From: Asanoa ishikariensis
Lineage (GTDB): Bacteria; Actinomycetota; Actinomycetes; Mycobacteriales; Micromonosporaceae
Direction of reading: 5' to 3'
Assembly: GCF_900107455.1 (NCBI RefSeq)
Contig: NZ_FNQB01000001.1
Location: 1,302,001 to 1,366,000 of the forward strand
DNA: 64,000 nucleotides
Each line of letters opens with the position of its first letter. The first letter of the stretch is position 1. The position numbers and the translations under genes are program-made. Of the stretch, positions 26,064 to 34,554 are shown one piece after another. The notes beneath the pieces are model-generated. The model did no database searches and was not told the DNA's origin. It saw only the letters and a program-made list of their open reading frames with translations.

Positions 26064-27305
26064 GTGCTCCGTCCCCGCACACTGATCGCAGCCGCGGCGA
26101 GCGCCGTCTTCGTCGCGACCGCGCTGGTCGTGCCGCTGGCCGCCGCCCCCGCCAGTGCCGCACCACCGCCAGGCGCGCTCGTCTGGTCCGATGAGTTCAA
26201 CGGAGCCGCCGGCAGCGCCGTCGACCAGTCGAAGTGGCGCTTCGACACCGGCGGCAGCGGCTGGGGCAACAACGAGCAGCAGTACTACACGAACAGCACG
26301 CGCAACGCCGCCATGGACGGCGCCGGCAACCTGGTGATCACCGCGCGCCGGGAGAACCCGAGCAACTTCCAGTGCCACTACGGCACCTGCCAGTACACGT
26401 CCGCCCGGCTGCTCACCGCGGCCACCTTCAACCGCACGTACGGCCGGTTCGAGGCCCGCATGAAGATCCCGCGCGGCCAGGGCATCTGGCCGGCGTTCTG
26501 GATGCTCGGCAACCCGGTCAACTGGCCGACCAGCGGCGAGATCGACATCATGGAGAACATCGGCCGCGAGCCGAACATGGTGCACGGCACGATCCACGGC
26601 CCGGGCTACTCGGGCGCGGAGGGCATCGGCGCCGGGTATTCGATCGGTGGCGCGTTCGCCGACGGCTTCCACACCTTCGCCGTCGACTGGTCACCCAACC
26701 TGATCATCTGGTACGTGGACGGCAACGAGTACCAGCGCCGTACGCCCGCCGATCTGGGTGGCGACCGCTGGGTCTTCGACCACAACTTCTTCATGATCAT
26801 GAACGTCGCGGTCGGTGGCTACTGGCCCGGCTACCCGGACGGCTCGACCACGTTCCCGCAGTCGATGACCGTCGACTATGTCCGCGCGTACGCCCTGCCC
26901 GGCGGCACCACCAACCCGCCGACCGGCGGCGGCCGGATCACCGGCATCGGCGGCAAGTGTGTCGACGTGGCCGGTGCTGCGACCGCGAACGGCACCGCGG
27001 TGCAGTTGTGGGACTGCAACGGCACCGGCGCGCAGACCTGGACGTGGGCGACCGACGGTTCGGTGCGGGCCCTGGGCAAGTGCCTCGACGTGCCGTCGGG
27101 CTCGACCGCCAACGGTGCCAAGCTCCAGCTCTGGGACTGCAACGGCAGTGGCGCTCAACGCTGGACGTTCAGCGGTGCCAACGACATCGTGAACCCCCAG
27201 TCCAACAAGTGTTTGGACGCCACCGGGGCCAGCTCGGCAAACGGCACCAGGCTGCAGATCTGGGACTGCGGCGGTGGTGCCAACCAGAAGTGGTCGCGCA
27301 GCTAA
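26064..27305 (+). CDS. secreted GH16 endo-beta-1,3-glucanase with CBM13 lectin domain
   Basis: A 413-residue secreted enzyme that cleaves beta-glucans such as laminarin. The signal peptide runs to about residue 32 (APASA). The GH16 domain spans about 37-275, with catalytic motif GEIDIMENIG (E159 nucleophile, D161, E164 acid/base). A short Pro/Thr linker leads to a ricin-type beta-trefoil (CBM13, about 290-413) with three repeats bearing GKC(L/V)DV and Q-x-W motifs. GTG 26064 is chosen because GAGG lies 7 nt upstream; the alternative GTG at 26055 overlaps that GAGG. A CebR-like operator upstream suggests repression lifted by glucan oligosaccharides. Confidence 0.95.
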   Translation: MLRPRTLIAAAASAVFVATALVVPLAAAPASAAPPPGALVWSDEFNGAAGSAVDQSKWRFDTGGSGWGNNEQQYYTNSTRNAAMDGAGNLVITARRENPSNFQCHYGTCQYTSARLLTAATFNRTYGRFEARMKIPRGQGIWPAFWMLGNPVNWPTSGEIDIMENIGREPNMVHGTIHGPGYSGAEGIGAGYSIGGAFADGFHTFAVDWSPNLIIWYVDGNEYQRRTPADLGGDRWVFDHNFFMIMNVAVGGYWPGYPDGSTTFPQSMTVDYVRAYALPGGTTNPPTGGGRITGIGGKCVDVAGAATANGTAVQLWDCNGTGAQTWTWATDGSVRALGKCLDVPSGSTANGAKLQLWDCNGSGAQRWTFSGANDIVNPQSNKCLDATGASSANGTRLQIWDCGGGANQKWSRS

Positions 27306-27330
27306 GGCTGCCCGCCCGACCGCTTCGGAT

Positions 27331-27365
27331 GAAGGGGCCCATTTCCGTCCTGGGTGGGCCCCTTC
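27331..27365 (+). terminator. hairpin terminator of GH16 gene
   Basis: An 11-bp perfect stem GAAGGGGCCCA / TGGGCCCCTTC with a 13-nt loop, 26 bp after the stop. Confidence 0.65.
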
Positions 27366-27437
27366 GTCTGCGTACGCCCGGGTAAGGGATGGGGGTGCGT
27401 CGCTGTTACACCTGGTGGAGCGAGAGGAGTTTCCACC

Positions 27438-28097
27438 GTGTTCCTGCGTCGAATGAAGTCCGACCTGCCCGCCCCCGGCAAGGCCATCCCAGGCCGCCCG
27501 CTCGGGATGCCCATCGCCGACAAGCACGTGGTGCTCGGCACGCCGATGGTCGGACCGTGGCCGGAGGGCGCCCAGGTCGCCGTCTTCGGCATGGGCTGTT
27601 TCTGGGGAGCCGAGCGGTTGTTCTGGACGCTGCCGGGCGTGATCTCGACGGCATCCGGATACGCCGGCGGCCAGACCCGAAACCCCACCTACGAAGAGGT
27701 CTGCTCCGGCGGCACCGGCCACACCGAGGTGGTCCAGGTGGTCTACGACCCGAGCAGGATTGACTACGAGGACCTGCTCAAGGTCTTCTGGGAGAACCAC
27801 GACCCGACCCAGGGCATGCGCCAGGGCAACGACGTAGGCACCCAGTACCGGTCGGCGATCTACGTGACCACCGACGAGCAGTTGGCCACGGCCCAGTCCT
27901 CGCGCGATGCGTTCGCCCCGATCGTGCGCGCGACGGGCCGCAGCGACATCACGACGGAGATCGGCAAGCTCACCGATTTCTACTACGCCGAGGACTACCA
28001 CCAGCAGTACCTGTCGGACTCGAAGAACCCGTACGGCTACTGCAACCACGGCCCGAACGGCATGAGCTGCCCAGTCGGCGTAGCGAAGACGGCCTGA
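27438..28097 (+). CDS. msrA: peptide methionine sulfoxide reductase MsrA
   Basis: A 219-residue MsrA that reduces methionine-S-sulfoxide in proteins. The catalytic Cys54 lies in [46 protein letters not shown] and [11 protein letters not shown] are family signatures. The C-terminal [13 protein letters not shown] supplies two resolving cysteines. GTG at 27438 is chosen, with GAGAGGAG 8 nt upstream. A strong hairpin with a TTCG tetraloop follows. Monocistronic. Confidence 0.96.
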   Translation: MFLRRMKSDLPAPGKAIPGRPLGMPIADKHVVLGTPMVGPWPEGAQVAVFGMGCFWGAERLFWTLPGVISTASGYAGGQTRNPTYEEVCSGGTGHTEVVQVVYDPSRIDYEDLLKVFWENHDPTQGMRQGNDVGTQYRSAIYVTTDEQLATAQSSRDAFAPIVRATGRSDITTEIGKLTDFYYAEDYHQQYLSDSKNPYGYCNHGPNGMSCPVGVAKTA

Positions 28098-28110
28098 CCT
28101 CGCGGTAACG

Positions 28111-28138
28111 CTGGCGCGGGTCTTCGGACCCGCGCCAG
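28111..28138 (+). terminator. UUCG-tetraloop hairpin terminator of msrA
   Basis: A 12-bp perfect stem CTGGCGCGGGTC / GACCCGCGCCAG capped by TTCG, 13 bp after the msrA stop. Confidence 0.75.
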
Positions 28139-28170
28139 ACCTGCCACACTGAGCAATGGAGGTGTGACTC

Positions 28171-28374
28171 ATGTCTACCGGAGCTCAGCGCTTCGACGGT
28201 TCGCGGCGGTTCTCGCACGGTCGCGAGTCTCTTGACGAGCAGGCGCGACGTCGTGGCATCGTCCCCATCCGCGACGTCGCCGACATGGCCGACCTCGGCA
28301 TCTTCGAAAGCGACACCGAGCTATCCGCCTTCCTGTCTCACGTTGATGCGGAGCGCCACGCCAATCTGGCGTGA
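28171..28374 (+). CDS. putative antitoxin of a VapBC-like pair
   Basis: A 67-residue protein. The N-terminal 25 residues are basic (RFDGSRRFSHGRESLDEQARRR) and the C-terminal part is acidic and helical (VADMADLGIFESDTELSAFLSHVDAERH). No clear ribbon-helix-helix or AbrB motif is visible. Its role is inferred from the PIN-domain gene that overlaps its stop by 4 bp (GTGA). GGAGGTG lies 8 nt before the ATG. Confidence 0.72.
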   Translation: MSTGAQRFDGSRRFSHGRESLDEQARRRGIVPIRDVADMADLGIFESDTELSAFLSHVDAERHANLA

Positions 28375-28784
28375 TCGTGAACTACGTCGTCCTCGACACT
28401 GACGTCGCGTCCCGCATCTTCCGAAACAAGGTTGACCGAGCCATGTCGGCGCGTCTCGTCGGCACGGCATGGTGCCTGACCTTTGTCAGCGTCGGTGAGC
28501 TGACGCAATGGGCTTCGCTACGCGACTGGAGCCACCGCAACCTCGCGGCGCTCGACGGATGGATGTCCCACTGCCTCATGCTCGATGCTGGTTGGGAAAC
28601 CGCACAGACTTGGGGCCGCTTGTCGGCCGCCGGTCGCCGCCGTGGTCGGATGCACCCGACCAACGACGCCTGGATCGCAGCCTCGTGTCTCACTGAGGGT
28701 CTGCCCCTCGCGACCTACAACGTCAAGGACTACGCCGACTTCGTCGAACACCACGGGCTGATGCTCGTGAACCCCAGCGGATAG
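28371..28784 (+). CDS. PIN-domain toxin (VapC-like ribonuclease)
   Basis: A 137-residue PIN-domain protein, presumably a Mg-dependent RNase toxin. Acidic residues expected in the fold are visible: YVVLDTDVASRIF (first Asp), VSVGELTQW (Glu), TNDAWIAASCL (Asp) and YNVKDYADF (last Asp). The start is GTG overlapping the antitoxin stop by 4 bp. Base composition looks slightly lower in GC3 than flanking genes. TA modules often move horizontally, but no mobile-element gene is adjacent. Confidence 0.85.
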   Translation: MIVNYVVLDTDVASRIFRNKVDRAMSARLVGTAWCLTFVSVGELTQWASLRDWSHRNLAALDGWMSHCLMLDAGWETAQTWGRLSAAGRRRGRMHPTNDAWIAASCLTEGLPLATYNVKDYADFVEHHGLMLVNPSG

Positions 28785-28787
28785 CGG

Positions 28788-29642
28788 TCAGGAGCGCCAG
28801 GTGTGTTGGGGGTTGTAGCCCAGGACTCGGCGGGCCTTTTCGATCGACAGGAAGGTGCCGTGTTCTCCGACGTCGTGGGTGATCGGGATGTCGGGGAAGA
28901 CCTCGGCCGCCAGGTCGGCGGACTTCTGCGGCATCACCGAGTCCGCGTTGGCGATGATGAAGATGTCCATGCCTGTCGCTTCGAGCTCCAGCGACAGCCG
29001 CACCGCTTGGGCTCCGTCGCGGGCGTCGATGTAGGACCAGGCGTTCCAGCTTCGCAACCGAGGGTCGTCCGCATAGGACGGGAACGCCGCGTAGTCGTGC
29101 GGCTCCATCACGTTCGAGAAGCGTAGGCCGATCATCTTCAGGGCGGGGTTCCAGCGGCAGAACTGGGCGGCCATCTGTTCTTCCAAGTGCTTGGCCAGCG
29201 CGTACGAAGACTGCGGGCGGGCCGGATACTCCTCGTCCACCGGCAGGTACGGCGGCGGCACCTGGCCGAACGGGAGGCCCAGCAACGTCTCGCTGCTCGC
29301 CCACACCACGTTCGTGATGCCGGCCGCGCGGGCGGCCGCGAAGACGTTGTGGGTCGCGGTGATGTTGTGCGTGAACGTCGCCGCGTTGGCGGTCAGGCCC
29401 GGCGCCGGGATCGCGCCCAGGTGGACCACCGCGTCGACCGACGGGTACCGGTCCTCGATGCCCGACAGCGCTTCGATTACCTGTCCATAGTCACCCAGGT
29501 CGATCCGCGTGAACGGGGCCACCGGGTCCGGCGACGGGATCCGGTCGATGTTGTGCACCTCGTACCCGTGCGAAAGCAGGTCTCGCACCACGGCCCGGCC
29601 GAGTTTGCCGCTGCCGCCTGTGACGACGACTCGTGTTGTCAT
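28788..29642 (-). CDS. NAD-dependent epimerase/dehydratase
   Basis: A 284-residue extended SDR. The Rossmann motif VVVTGGSGKLGRAV is at the N-terminus. VVHLGAIPAPG, the catalytic Ser in WASSETL and the YALAKHLEEQ motif (YxxxK) are present. It probably acts on a nucleotide sugar or sugar acid; the IDARDGAQAVRLSLE segment near residue 215 resembles UDP-glucuronate/uronate-type epimerases. ATG at 29642 is the chosen start. It lies 10 bp downstream of the HIT gene in the same direction, probably as an operon. Confidence 0.9.
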   Translation of the reverse strand: MTTRVVVTGGSGKLGRAVVRDLLSHGYEVHNIDRIPSPDPVAPFTRIDLGDYGQVIEALSGIEDRYPSVDAVVHLGAIPAPGLTANAATFTHNITATHNVFAAARAAGITNVVWASSETLLGLPFGQVPPPYLPVDEEYPARPQSSYALAKHLEEQMAAQFCRWNPALKMIGLRFSNVMEPHDYAAFPSYADDPRLRSWNAWSYIDARDGAQAVRLSLELEATGMDIFIIANADSVMPQKSADLAAEVFPDIPITHDVGEHGTFLSIEKARRVLGYNPQHTWRS

Positions 29643-29652
29643 TTCACGAAAA

Positions 29653-30063
29653 CTACAGCGCCGCGCCGATTCGCTTCGCGTAGTCCCGGGCCTCGTCGTC
29701 GGTGGCGTATTTGGTTCGTGGCCAGAAGAAACCCCGCAAACCGTCACCCTTCGTGCGGGGTACGACGTGCGTGTGCAGGTGCGGCACCGACTGCGAGACG
29801 CGGTTGTTCAGCGCCACGAACGAGCCGCCGGCCTCCAGGGCCGTCTGCACAGCGCGATCAACAGCCTGCACGAACCCGAAATATCCGGACAGGCCAGAAG
29901 CCGGCAAATCAGACAAAACCACAAGATGCGCACGGGGTACGACCAAAGTGTGGCCTTTGAACACTGGCCGGGTATCCAGGAAAGCCACGCATTCGGGCGT
30001 CGATCCGACCACGAATGCGGGCACCTCACCCGCCACGATGCCGCAGAACACGCACTCCGCCAC
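29653..30063 (-). CDS. HIT family hydrolase
   Basis: A 136-residue histidine-triad nucleotide hydrolase/transferase. N-terminal CVFCGIVAGEVPAFVV and the triad HLHTHVVPR are diagnostic. GHTLVVPRAH lies near residues 37-46. Substrates are probably purine nucleotide phosphoramidates or dinucleoside polyphosphates. It is divergent from cystathionine gamma-synthase, with only 23 bp between the starts. Confidence 0.95.
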   Translation of the reverse strand: MAECVFCGIVAGEVPAFVVGSTPECVAFLDTRPVFKGHTLVVPRAHLVVLSDLPASGLSGYFGFVQAVDRAVQTALEAGGSFVALNNRVSQSVPHLHTHVVPRTKGDGLRGFFWPRTKYATDDEARDYAKRIGAAL

Positions 30064-30073
30064 CGACGAAGAC

Positions 30074-30079
30074 TAGCCT
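30074..30079 (+). promoter_or_regulatory. -10 box TAGCCT, leaderless start of cystathionine gamma-synthase
   Basis: TAGCCT ends 7 nt before the ATG at 30087. No Shine-Dalgarno sequence intervenes. The box sits in the 23-bp gap between divergent genes. Confidence 0.5.
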
Positions 30080-30086
30080 CCATCCA

Positions 30087-31229
30087 ATGACCTACGGTTT
30101 CGAGACGCTCGCCATCCACGCCGGCCAGGACCCGGAGGCGCGCACCGGGTCGGTCGTGCCACCGATATACCAGACCAGCACGTACGCCCAGGACGGGGTG
30201 GGACAGCCCCGGGAAGGCTACGAGTACAGCCGGTCCGGAAATCCCACCCGCGACGCCCTGCAGGAAGTCCTGCGCGCGCTCGAGGGCGGTCGGCGCGGTC
30301 TGGCCTTCGCGAGCGGCCTCGCCGCCGAGGACACCCTGCTGCGCACGGTCTGCCAGCCGGGCGACCACGTGGTGATCCCCGACGACGCGTACGGCGGCAC
30401 GTTCCGGCTCTTCGCCAAGGTGGCCGAGCGCTGGGGGCTGACCTGGACCGCGGCCAGCATCCACCACCTCGACACGATGCGGAACGCGATCCGGCCGGGC
30501 CAGACCAAGGTCATCTGGGTCGAGACGCCGTCGAACCCGCTGCTCGGTGTCAACGACATCGCCGCCACCGCCGCCCTGGCCCACGACGCCGGTGCGCTGT
30601 TGGTCGTCGACAACACGTTCGCCTCGCCCTACCTGCAGCAGCCGCTCGGCCTCGGCGCCGACGTCGTCGTCCACTCGACGACGAAATACCTCGGCGGCCA
30701 CTCCGACGTCGTCGGCGGCGCGCTGATCGTGAGCGACGACGAGCTCGGCGAGCGCCTCGCGTACCACCAGAACGCCATGGGTTCGGTCAACGGGCCCTTC
30801 GACGCCTGGCTCACCATGCGGGGCATCCGGACCCTGGGTGTACGGATGGATCGGCACTGCGACAACGCCGAGCGCGTGGTCGACTACCTGCGCCATCACA
30901 AGGCCGTGTCCGAAGTGCTCTACCCGGGCCTGCCGACCCACCCGGGGCACGAGACGGCCGCCAAGCAGATGAAGCGGTTCGGCGGCATGGTCTCGTTCCG
31001 CGCCGCGGGCGGTGAGGAAGCGGCGGTACGCATCTGCGAGAGCACCGAGCTGTTCATCCTGGCCGAGTCGCTGGGTGGGGTGGAGTCGCTGATCGAGCAC
31101 CCGGGCCGCATGACGCACGCCAGCGCGGCCGGTTCGCCGCTGGAGGTACCCGCCGACCTGGTGCGGCTTTCGGTGGGCATCGAGACTGGTGACGACCTTC
31201 TGGCCGACCTGGAGCGCGCGCTCGGCTGA
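30087..31229 (+). CDS. metB: cystathionine gamma-synthase (or gamma-lyase)
   Basis: A 380-residue Cys/Met-metabolism PLP enzyme. Key segments are YEYSRSGNPTRDALQ, FASGLAAEDTLL (cofactor loop), WVETPSNPLL, VVDNTFASPYLQQPL and the Schiff-base K200 in HSTTKYLGGHSD. The C-terminal SLGGVESLIEHPGRMTHAS completes it. It makes cystathionine from an activated homoserine plus cysteine, or splits it; the sequence alone does not separate synthase from lyase. With the CBS at 16.6 kb it completes transsulfuration. Confidence 0.93.
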   Translation: MTYGFETLAIHAGQDPEARTGSVVPPIYQTSTYAQDGVGQPREGYEYSRSGNPTRDALQEVLRALEGGRRGLAFASGLAAEDTLLRTVCQPGDHVVIPDDAYGGTFRLFAKVAERWGLTWTAASIHHLDTMRNAIRPGQTKVIWVETPSNPLLGVNDIAATAALAHDAGALLVVDNTFASPYLQQPLGLGADVVVHSTTKYLGGHSDVVGGALIVSDDELGERLAYHQNAMGSVNGPFDAWLTMRGIRTLGVRMDRHCDNAERVVDYLRHHKAVSEVLYPGLPTHPGHETAAKQMKRFGGMVSFRAAGGEEAAVRICESTELFILAESLGGVESLIEHPGRMTHASAAGSPLEVPADLVRLSVGIETGDDLLADLERALG

Positions 31230-31300
31230 CCTATTGAGACACTGCGGGGCAGGGTCGCGGGAGCGGCCTGATCAGTGCGGCCCGATGGGGAGGGTGGCCC

Positions 31301-32701
31301 GTGCCTGAGACTGTGCCCAGCTGGGTCGGTGCGACCGCGCGTCAGATCGCCCGCGCGGTGCGCCGTGGCGACACGACCGCGACCCGCGTCGTCGCCGACC
31401 ATCTCGACCACATCACCGCCGCCGACCCGGTCGTGTCCGCTTTCCGGACCGTCCGGGCCGGCGCGGCGATCGTCGAGGCGGAGGAGGTCGACGTCCTCGA
31501 GGACCTGTCCAGCCTGCCGCTGGCCGGCGTCCCGGTGGCGATCAAGGAGAACACCGCGATCGCCGGTGTGCCGGTCTGGAACGGCTCGGCCGCCGCGCGT
31601 ACCCCCGTCGCGGCCGAGGACCACGAGGTGGTCCGGCGGCTGCGCGGTGCGGGCGCGGTGGCGGTCGGCATCACCCGGATGCCGGAGCTCGCGCTGTTCG
31701 GGATGACCGACGACGAGACCGCGGTGACCCGCAACCCGTGGCGCACCGACCGCACGCCGGGCGGGTCCTCGGGTGGCGCGGCGGCCGCGGTGGCCAGCGG
31801 CATGGTGCCGGTCGCGCACGGCACCGACGGGCTCGGCTCCATCCGCATCCCGGCGGCCTGCTGCGGGCTGGTCGGCCTCAAGCCGGGGCGCGACGTGGTG
31901 CCCCGCGAGCTCGGCGCCGACGGGTGGTTCGGGCTCAGCGAGCACGGCGTGCTCGCCACCAGCGTGGCCGACGCGGCCCTGGTGTTCGCGGTGCTGGCCG
32001 GCCGCAACCCGGAGAAGCTGGTCGAGCCGACCCGGCTGCGCGTCGCGATGTCGACCCGCTCGCCGGTGAGCGGCATCCGGCTGGACGCACCCAACCGCGA
32101 GGCGGTCGCGACCGCGTCGAAGCTCCTGGTCGACGTCGGGCACGACGTGACCGGCGTCGACCCCGTGTACCCGGTCTCGCTCGGCCTGAAGGGCATGGCG
32201 CACTGGTTCGCCGCTGCGGCCAGCGACGCCGACTTCGACTCGCTCGACCGCGCCGCCCTGCAGCCGCGCAGCCGCCGGCACGCGAAACTGGGCGACTGGG
32301 TCACCCGCCGCGGCTACGTCCGCCAGAGCGACCGCGAGGCCTGGCGCCAGCGCTCGATCGACTTCTTCACCGACAACAACGTCGACGTGCTGGTCACCCC
32401 GGCCCTGGCCGCCGCGCCTCCAGCGGCCGACCTGTGGTCCGCCCGATCGTGGCGGGCCAACCTGACGACCAGCCTGCGGTACGCGCCGTACGCCGCGCCG
32501 TGGAACATCGCCGGTCTGCCGGCGTTGGTCGTGCCGGTCGGCATGCGTCCCGACGGGCTGCCGCTCGGTGTGCAGCTTGTCGGCCCGCCCGGCAGCGAGT
32601 CCCTGCTGCTGTCGATCGCCGGCCAGTTCGAGGTGGCCGCGCCCTGGCCCCGGCACGCCCGCTCGTGGCCACGGGTCGAGGACCCGGCGGGCACCGCCTG
32701 A
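31301..32701 (+). CDS. amidase (amidase signature family)
   Basis: A 466-residue amidase-signature enzyme. The Ser-cisSer-Lys triad is visible: K82 in VAIKEN, cis-Ser in RTPGGSSGGAAAAVASG (about 153-167), and nucleophile S180 in GTDGLGSIRIPAACCG. The usual second Gly of the GGS element is Leu-Gly here (DGLGS rather than DTGGS), a small deviation. The C-terminal GLPALVVPVGMRPDGLPLGVQLVG is typical. The substrate is unknown. The start is GTG, with GGGAGGG 7 nt upstream. Confidence 0.92.
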   Translation: MPETVPSWVGATARQIARAVRRGDTTATRVVADHLDHITAADPVVSAFRTVRAGAAIVEAEEVDVLEDLSSLPLAGVPVAIKENTAIAGVPVWNGSAAARTPVAAEDHEVVRRLRGAGAVAVGITRMPELALFGMTDDETAVTRNPWRTDRTPGGSSGGAAAAVASGMVPVAHGTDGLGSIRIPAACCGLVGLKPGRDVVPRELGADGWFGLSEHGVLATSVADAALVFAVLAGRNPEKLVEPTRLRVAMSTRSPVSGIRLDAPNREAVATASKLLVDVGHDVTGVDPVYPVSLGLKGMAHWFAAAASDADFDSLDRAALQPRSRRHAKLGDWVTRRGYVRQSDREAWRQRSIDFFTDNNVDVLVTPALAAAPPAADLWSARSWRANLTTSLRYAPYAAPWNIAGLPALVVPVGMRPDGLPLGVQLVGPPGSESLLLSIAGQFEVAAPWPRHARSWPRVEDPAGTA

Positions 32702-32791
32702 TCGGCGTCGATATCTAGCCAACCGGTTGATCTCCGCGGCTGAGCCCGGCGCGGAAAATCTCCTCCGTTCAAGATCGAAAACGGGGGATGG

Positions 32792-33541
32792 ATGATGAGC
32801 CAGGCTGTCTACGAAGGTCACCGGACCTATCGACTTCGCAGCGTCGGCGTGGTCACGACCGTCGCTGTCGCCGTGGCGGCGGTGACGTTGGTGGTCCTGA
32901 CGGCCCTCTACTGGGCGGTCAAAGTCACCACCGACCGGGCCGGCGCCACCGGCAGCCTGGAAACCCCCGAGCGACTGGAGCGGCTGACCGTCCTGGTTGC
33001 CAGGGGGTTGACCGCCGCACAGATCGCGGCGTTGGCCCTGACCATCGTCTGGCTCTGGCGGGCACGGAAGAACCTCGACGCCTTTCCGGACGCGGACCCC
33101 TACCTCACTCCCGGCTGGACCATCGGCGCCTGGTTTCTGCCGTTCTCCAACATGTTCGTGCCCGGCCGGGTGATGGCCAACGTCGCCCGCGAGAGCAGCA
33201 CGGAGCGGTGGGTCACCCTCGCGGCCAGGGGCTGGTGGATCGCGCTGGTGGTCTCGATGATCGCCTACCGCTTCGGACCCATGGTGGCGCAGGACCGGCT
33301 CGGGGCGGTGTATGCCGTCGACGCGACAGCGGTGTCGACCTACTACGGCTCGTTGGGAGCCGTCGACACCGTGGCCGCCGCGACCGGTCTCGTCGCCGCG
33401 GCGGCGTTCGGGTTCACCGTCCTGCGGATCTCAGTGGCGCAGGAGGAGCGGATCCACCGCGGCTGGTACGAGGAGCAGAACCGCGCCATGACGGCTCCCG
33501 ACGAGTCCGTCGTGCAGCCGGTCGCGGGGAATGAGCGATGA
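32792..33541 (+). CDS. DUF4328 membrane protein (copy 1)
   Basis: A 249-residue membrane protein with about five to six hydrophobic helices. The DUF4328 hallmarks WLWRARKNLDAFP (about residues 88-100) and PGWTIGAWFLPFSNMFVPGRVM (about 105-126) are present. It opens with YEGHRTYR, identical to the downstream copy, which overlaps its stop by 4 bp (ATGA). The function of the family is unknown. Two in-frame ATGs are adjacent (32792 and 32795). Confidence 0.87.
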   Translation: MMSQAVYEGHRTYRLRSVGVVTTVAVAVAAVTLVVLTALYWAVKVTTDRAGATGSLETPERLERLTVLVARGLTAAQIAALALTIVWLWRARKNLDAFPDADPYLTPGWTIGAWFLPFSNMFVPGRVMANVARESSTERWVTLAARGWWIALVVSMIAYRFGPMVAQDRLGAVYAVDATAVSTYYGSLGAVDTVAAATGLVAAAAFGFTVLRISVAQEERIHRGWYEEQNRAMTAPDESVVQPVAGNER

Positions 33542-34554
33542 ACCAGTTCGTCTACGAAGGCCACCGGACCTATCGGAACCGTGGCGTCGGCGTGGCCGCG
33601 ATCATCGTGGTCGGCCTGACCGCGCTGGCCCTGGTGGTCGCGGCGGTGCTGTTCTGGGCGATCAAGATCAGCATTGGCCAGGGCGGGTACGCCGGCGATC
33701 TGGAGACCGCCTCGAACCTGGAGCGCTTTGCCGAAGTCGCCGACCTCGCCTTCGCCGTCGGGCAGTTCCCGGCTCTGGTGCTGACCGTCATCTGGCTGTG
33801 GCGGGCGCGCAAGAACCTCGACGCCTTCCCGGACACGAAACCGTCTCTCGCGGCCGGTTGGACAATCGGCGGCTGGTTCTTCCCGATCGCCAACCTCTTC
33901 GTGCCCGGCCGGATGATGGCGAACGCGGTCCGGGAGAGCACCCGCAACCGGTGGGTCACCCGCGTGGCCATCGTCTGGTGGATCGCGCTGCTGGTCGCGA
34001 TGGTCGCCAACCGCTTCGGGAACGTGTGGGCCGAGAACGCGCTCTACTCCGACATCTCCGACATCGCGATCGTGTCGGACTACTACCGCGAGCTGGCCCG
34101 GGCCAACACCGTGGCCGCCGCGGCGGGCTTGATCGCCGCGGCCGCCTTCGCCTTCGTCGTATCCCGGACCTCCGCGGCGCAGGAGGACCGGATCTACCGC
34201 GGCTGGTACGAGGCGCAGAACCGCGCCCTGACCGCGCCGGCCGACGCGCCGACGGCGTTCGTAGGCAGCCCGGCCCAGGAGCGATGGGACCCGGCGGCCT
34301 CGTCCGGAACGGGCCAGGAGACACGCCCGGTGGGCGCCGGTCCGGACCCGACGGCCTCGCCCGGAACGGGCCAGGGGACAGGCCCGGTGGGCGCCGGTCC
34401 GGACCCGACGGCCTCGCGCGGAACGGGCCAGGGGACAGGCCTGGTGGGCGCCGGTCCGGACCCGGTGGGCTCGCCCGGCACCGACCCAGTGATCGGCGTA
34501 ACACCACGGGCCGCCGCGCCGGACGGCGATGGAAGTGCGACCATCGGGGCATGA
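33538..34554 (+). CDS. DUF4328 membrane protein (copy 2) with repeat tail
   Basis: A 338-residue paralogue of the preceding gene, with the same YEGHRTYR opening, WLWRARKNLDAFPD and AGWTIGGWFFPIANLFVPGRMM. It differs by an extracted C-terminal tail (about residues 250-335) built from three copies of a 19-residue unit (GTGQGTGPVGAGPDPTAS) encoded by 57-bp DNA repeats. The tail is low-complexity and probably disordered. It overlaps the upstream copy and the threonine dehydratase gene by 4 bp each, so a three-gene operon is likely. Confidence 0.87.
   Translation: MNQFVYEGHRTYRNRGVGVAAIIVVGLTALALVVAAVLFWAIKISIGQGGYAGDLETASNLERFAEVADLAFAVGQFPALVLTVIWLWRARKNLDAFPDTKPSLAAGWTIGGWFFPIANLFVPGRMMANAVRESTRNRWVTRVAIVWWIALLVAMVANRFGNVWAENALYSDISDIAIVSDYYRELARANTVAAAAGLIAAAAFAFVVSRTSAAQEDRIYRGWYEAQNRALTAPADAPTAFVGSPAQERWDPAASSGTGQETRPVGAGPDPTASPGTGQGTGPVGAGPDPTASRGTGQGTGLVGAGPDPVGSPGTDPVIGVTPRAAAPDGDGSATIGA
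34306..34476 (+). repeat. three tandem 57-bp repeats in coding sequence
   Basis: Units at 34306-34362, 34363-34419 and 34420-34476 each begin GGAACGGGCCAGG and differ by a few bases. A partial unit (GGACCCGGCGGCCTCGTCC) precedes them. They are in frame and encode 19 residues each. Copy number is likely to vary by slippage. Confidence 0.9.

Noticed and set aside
34306-34476. CRISPR array
   Set aside because: The repeats are contiguous 57-bp in-frame coding units without spacers.
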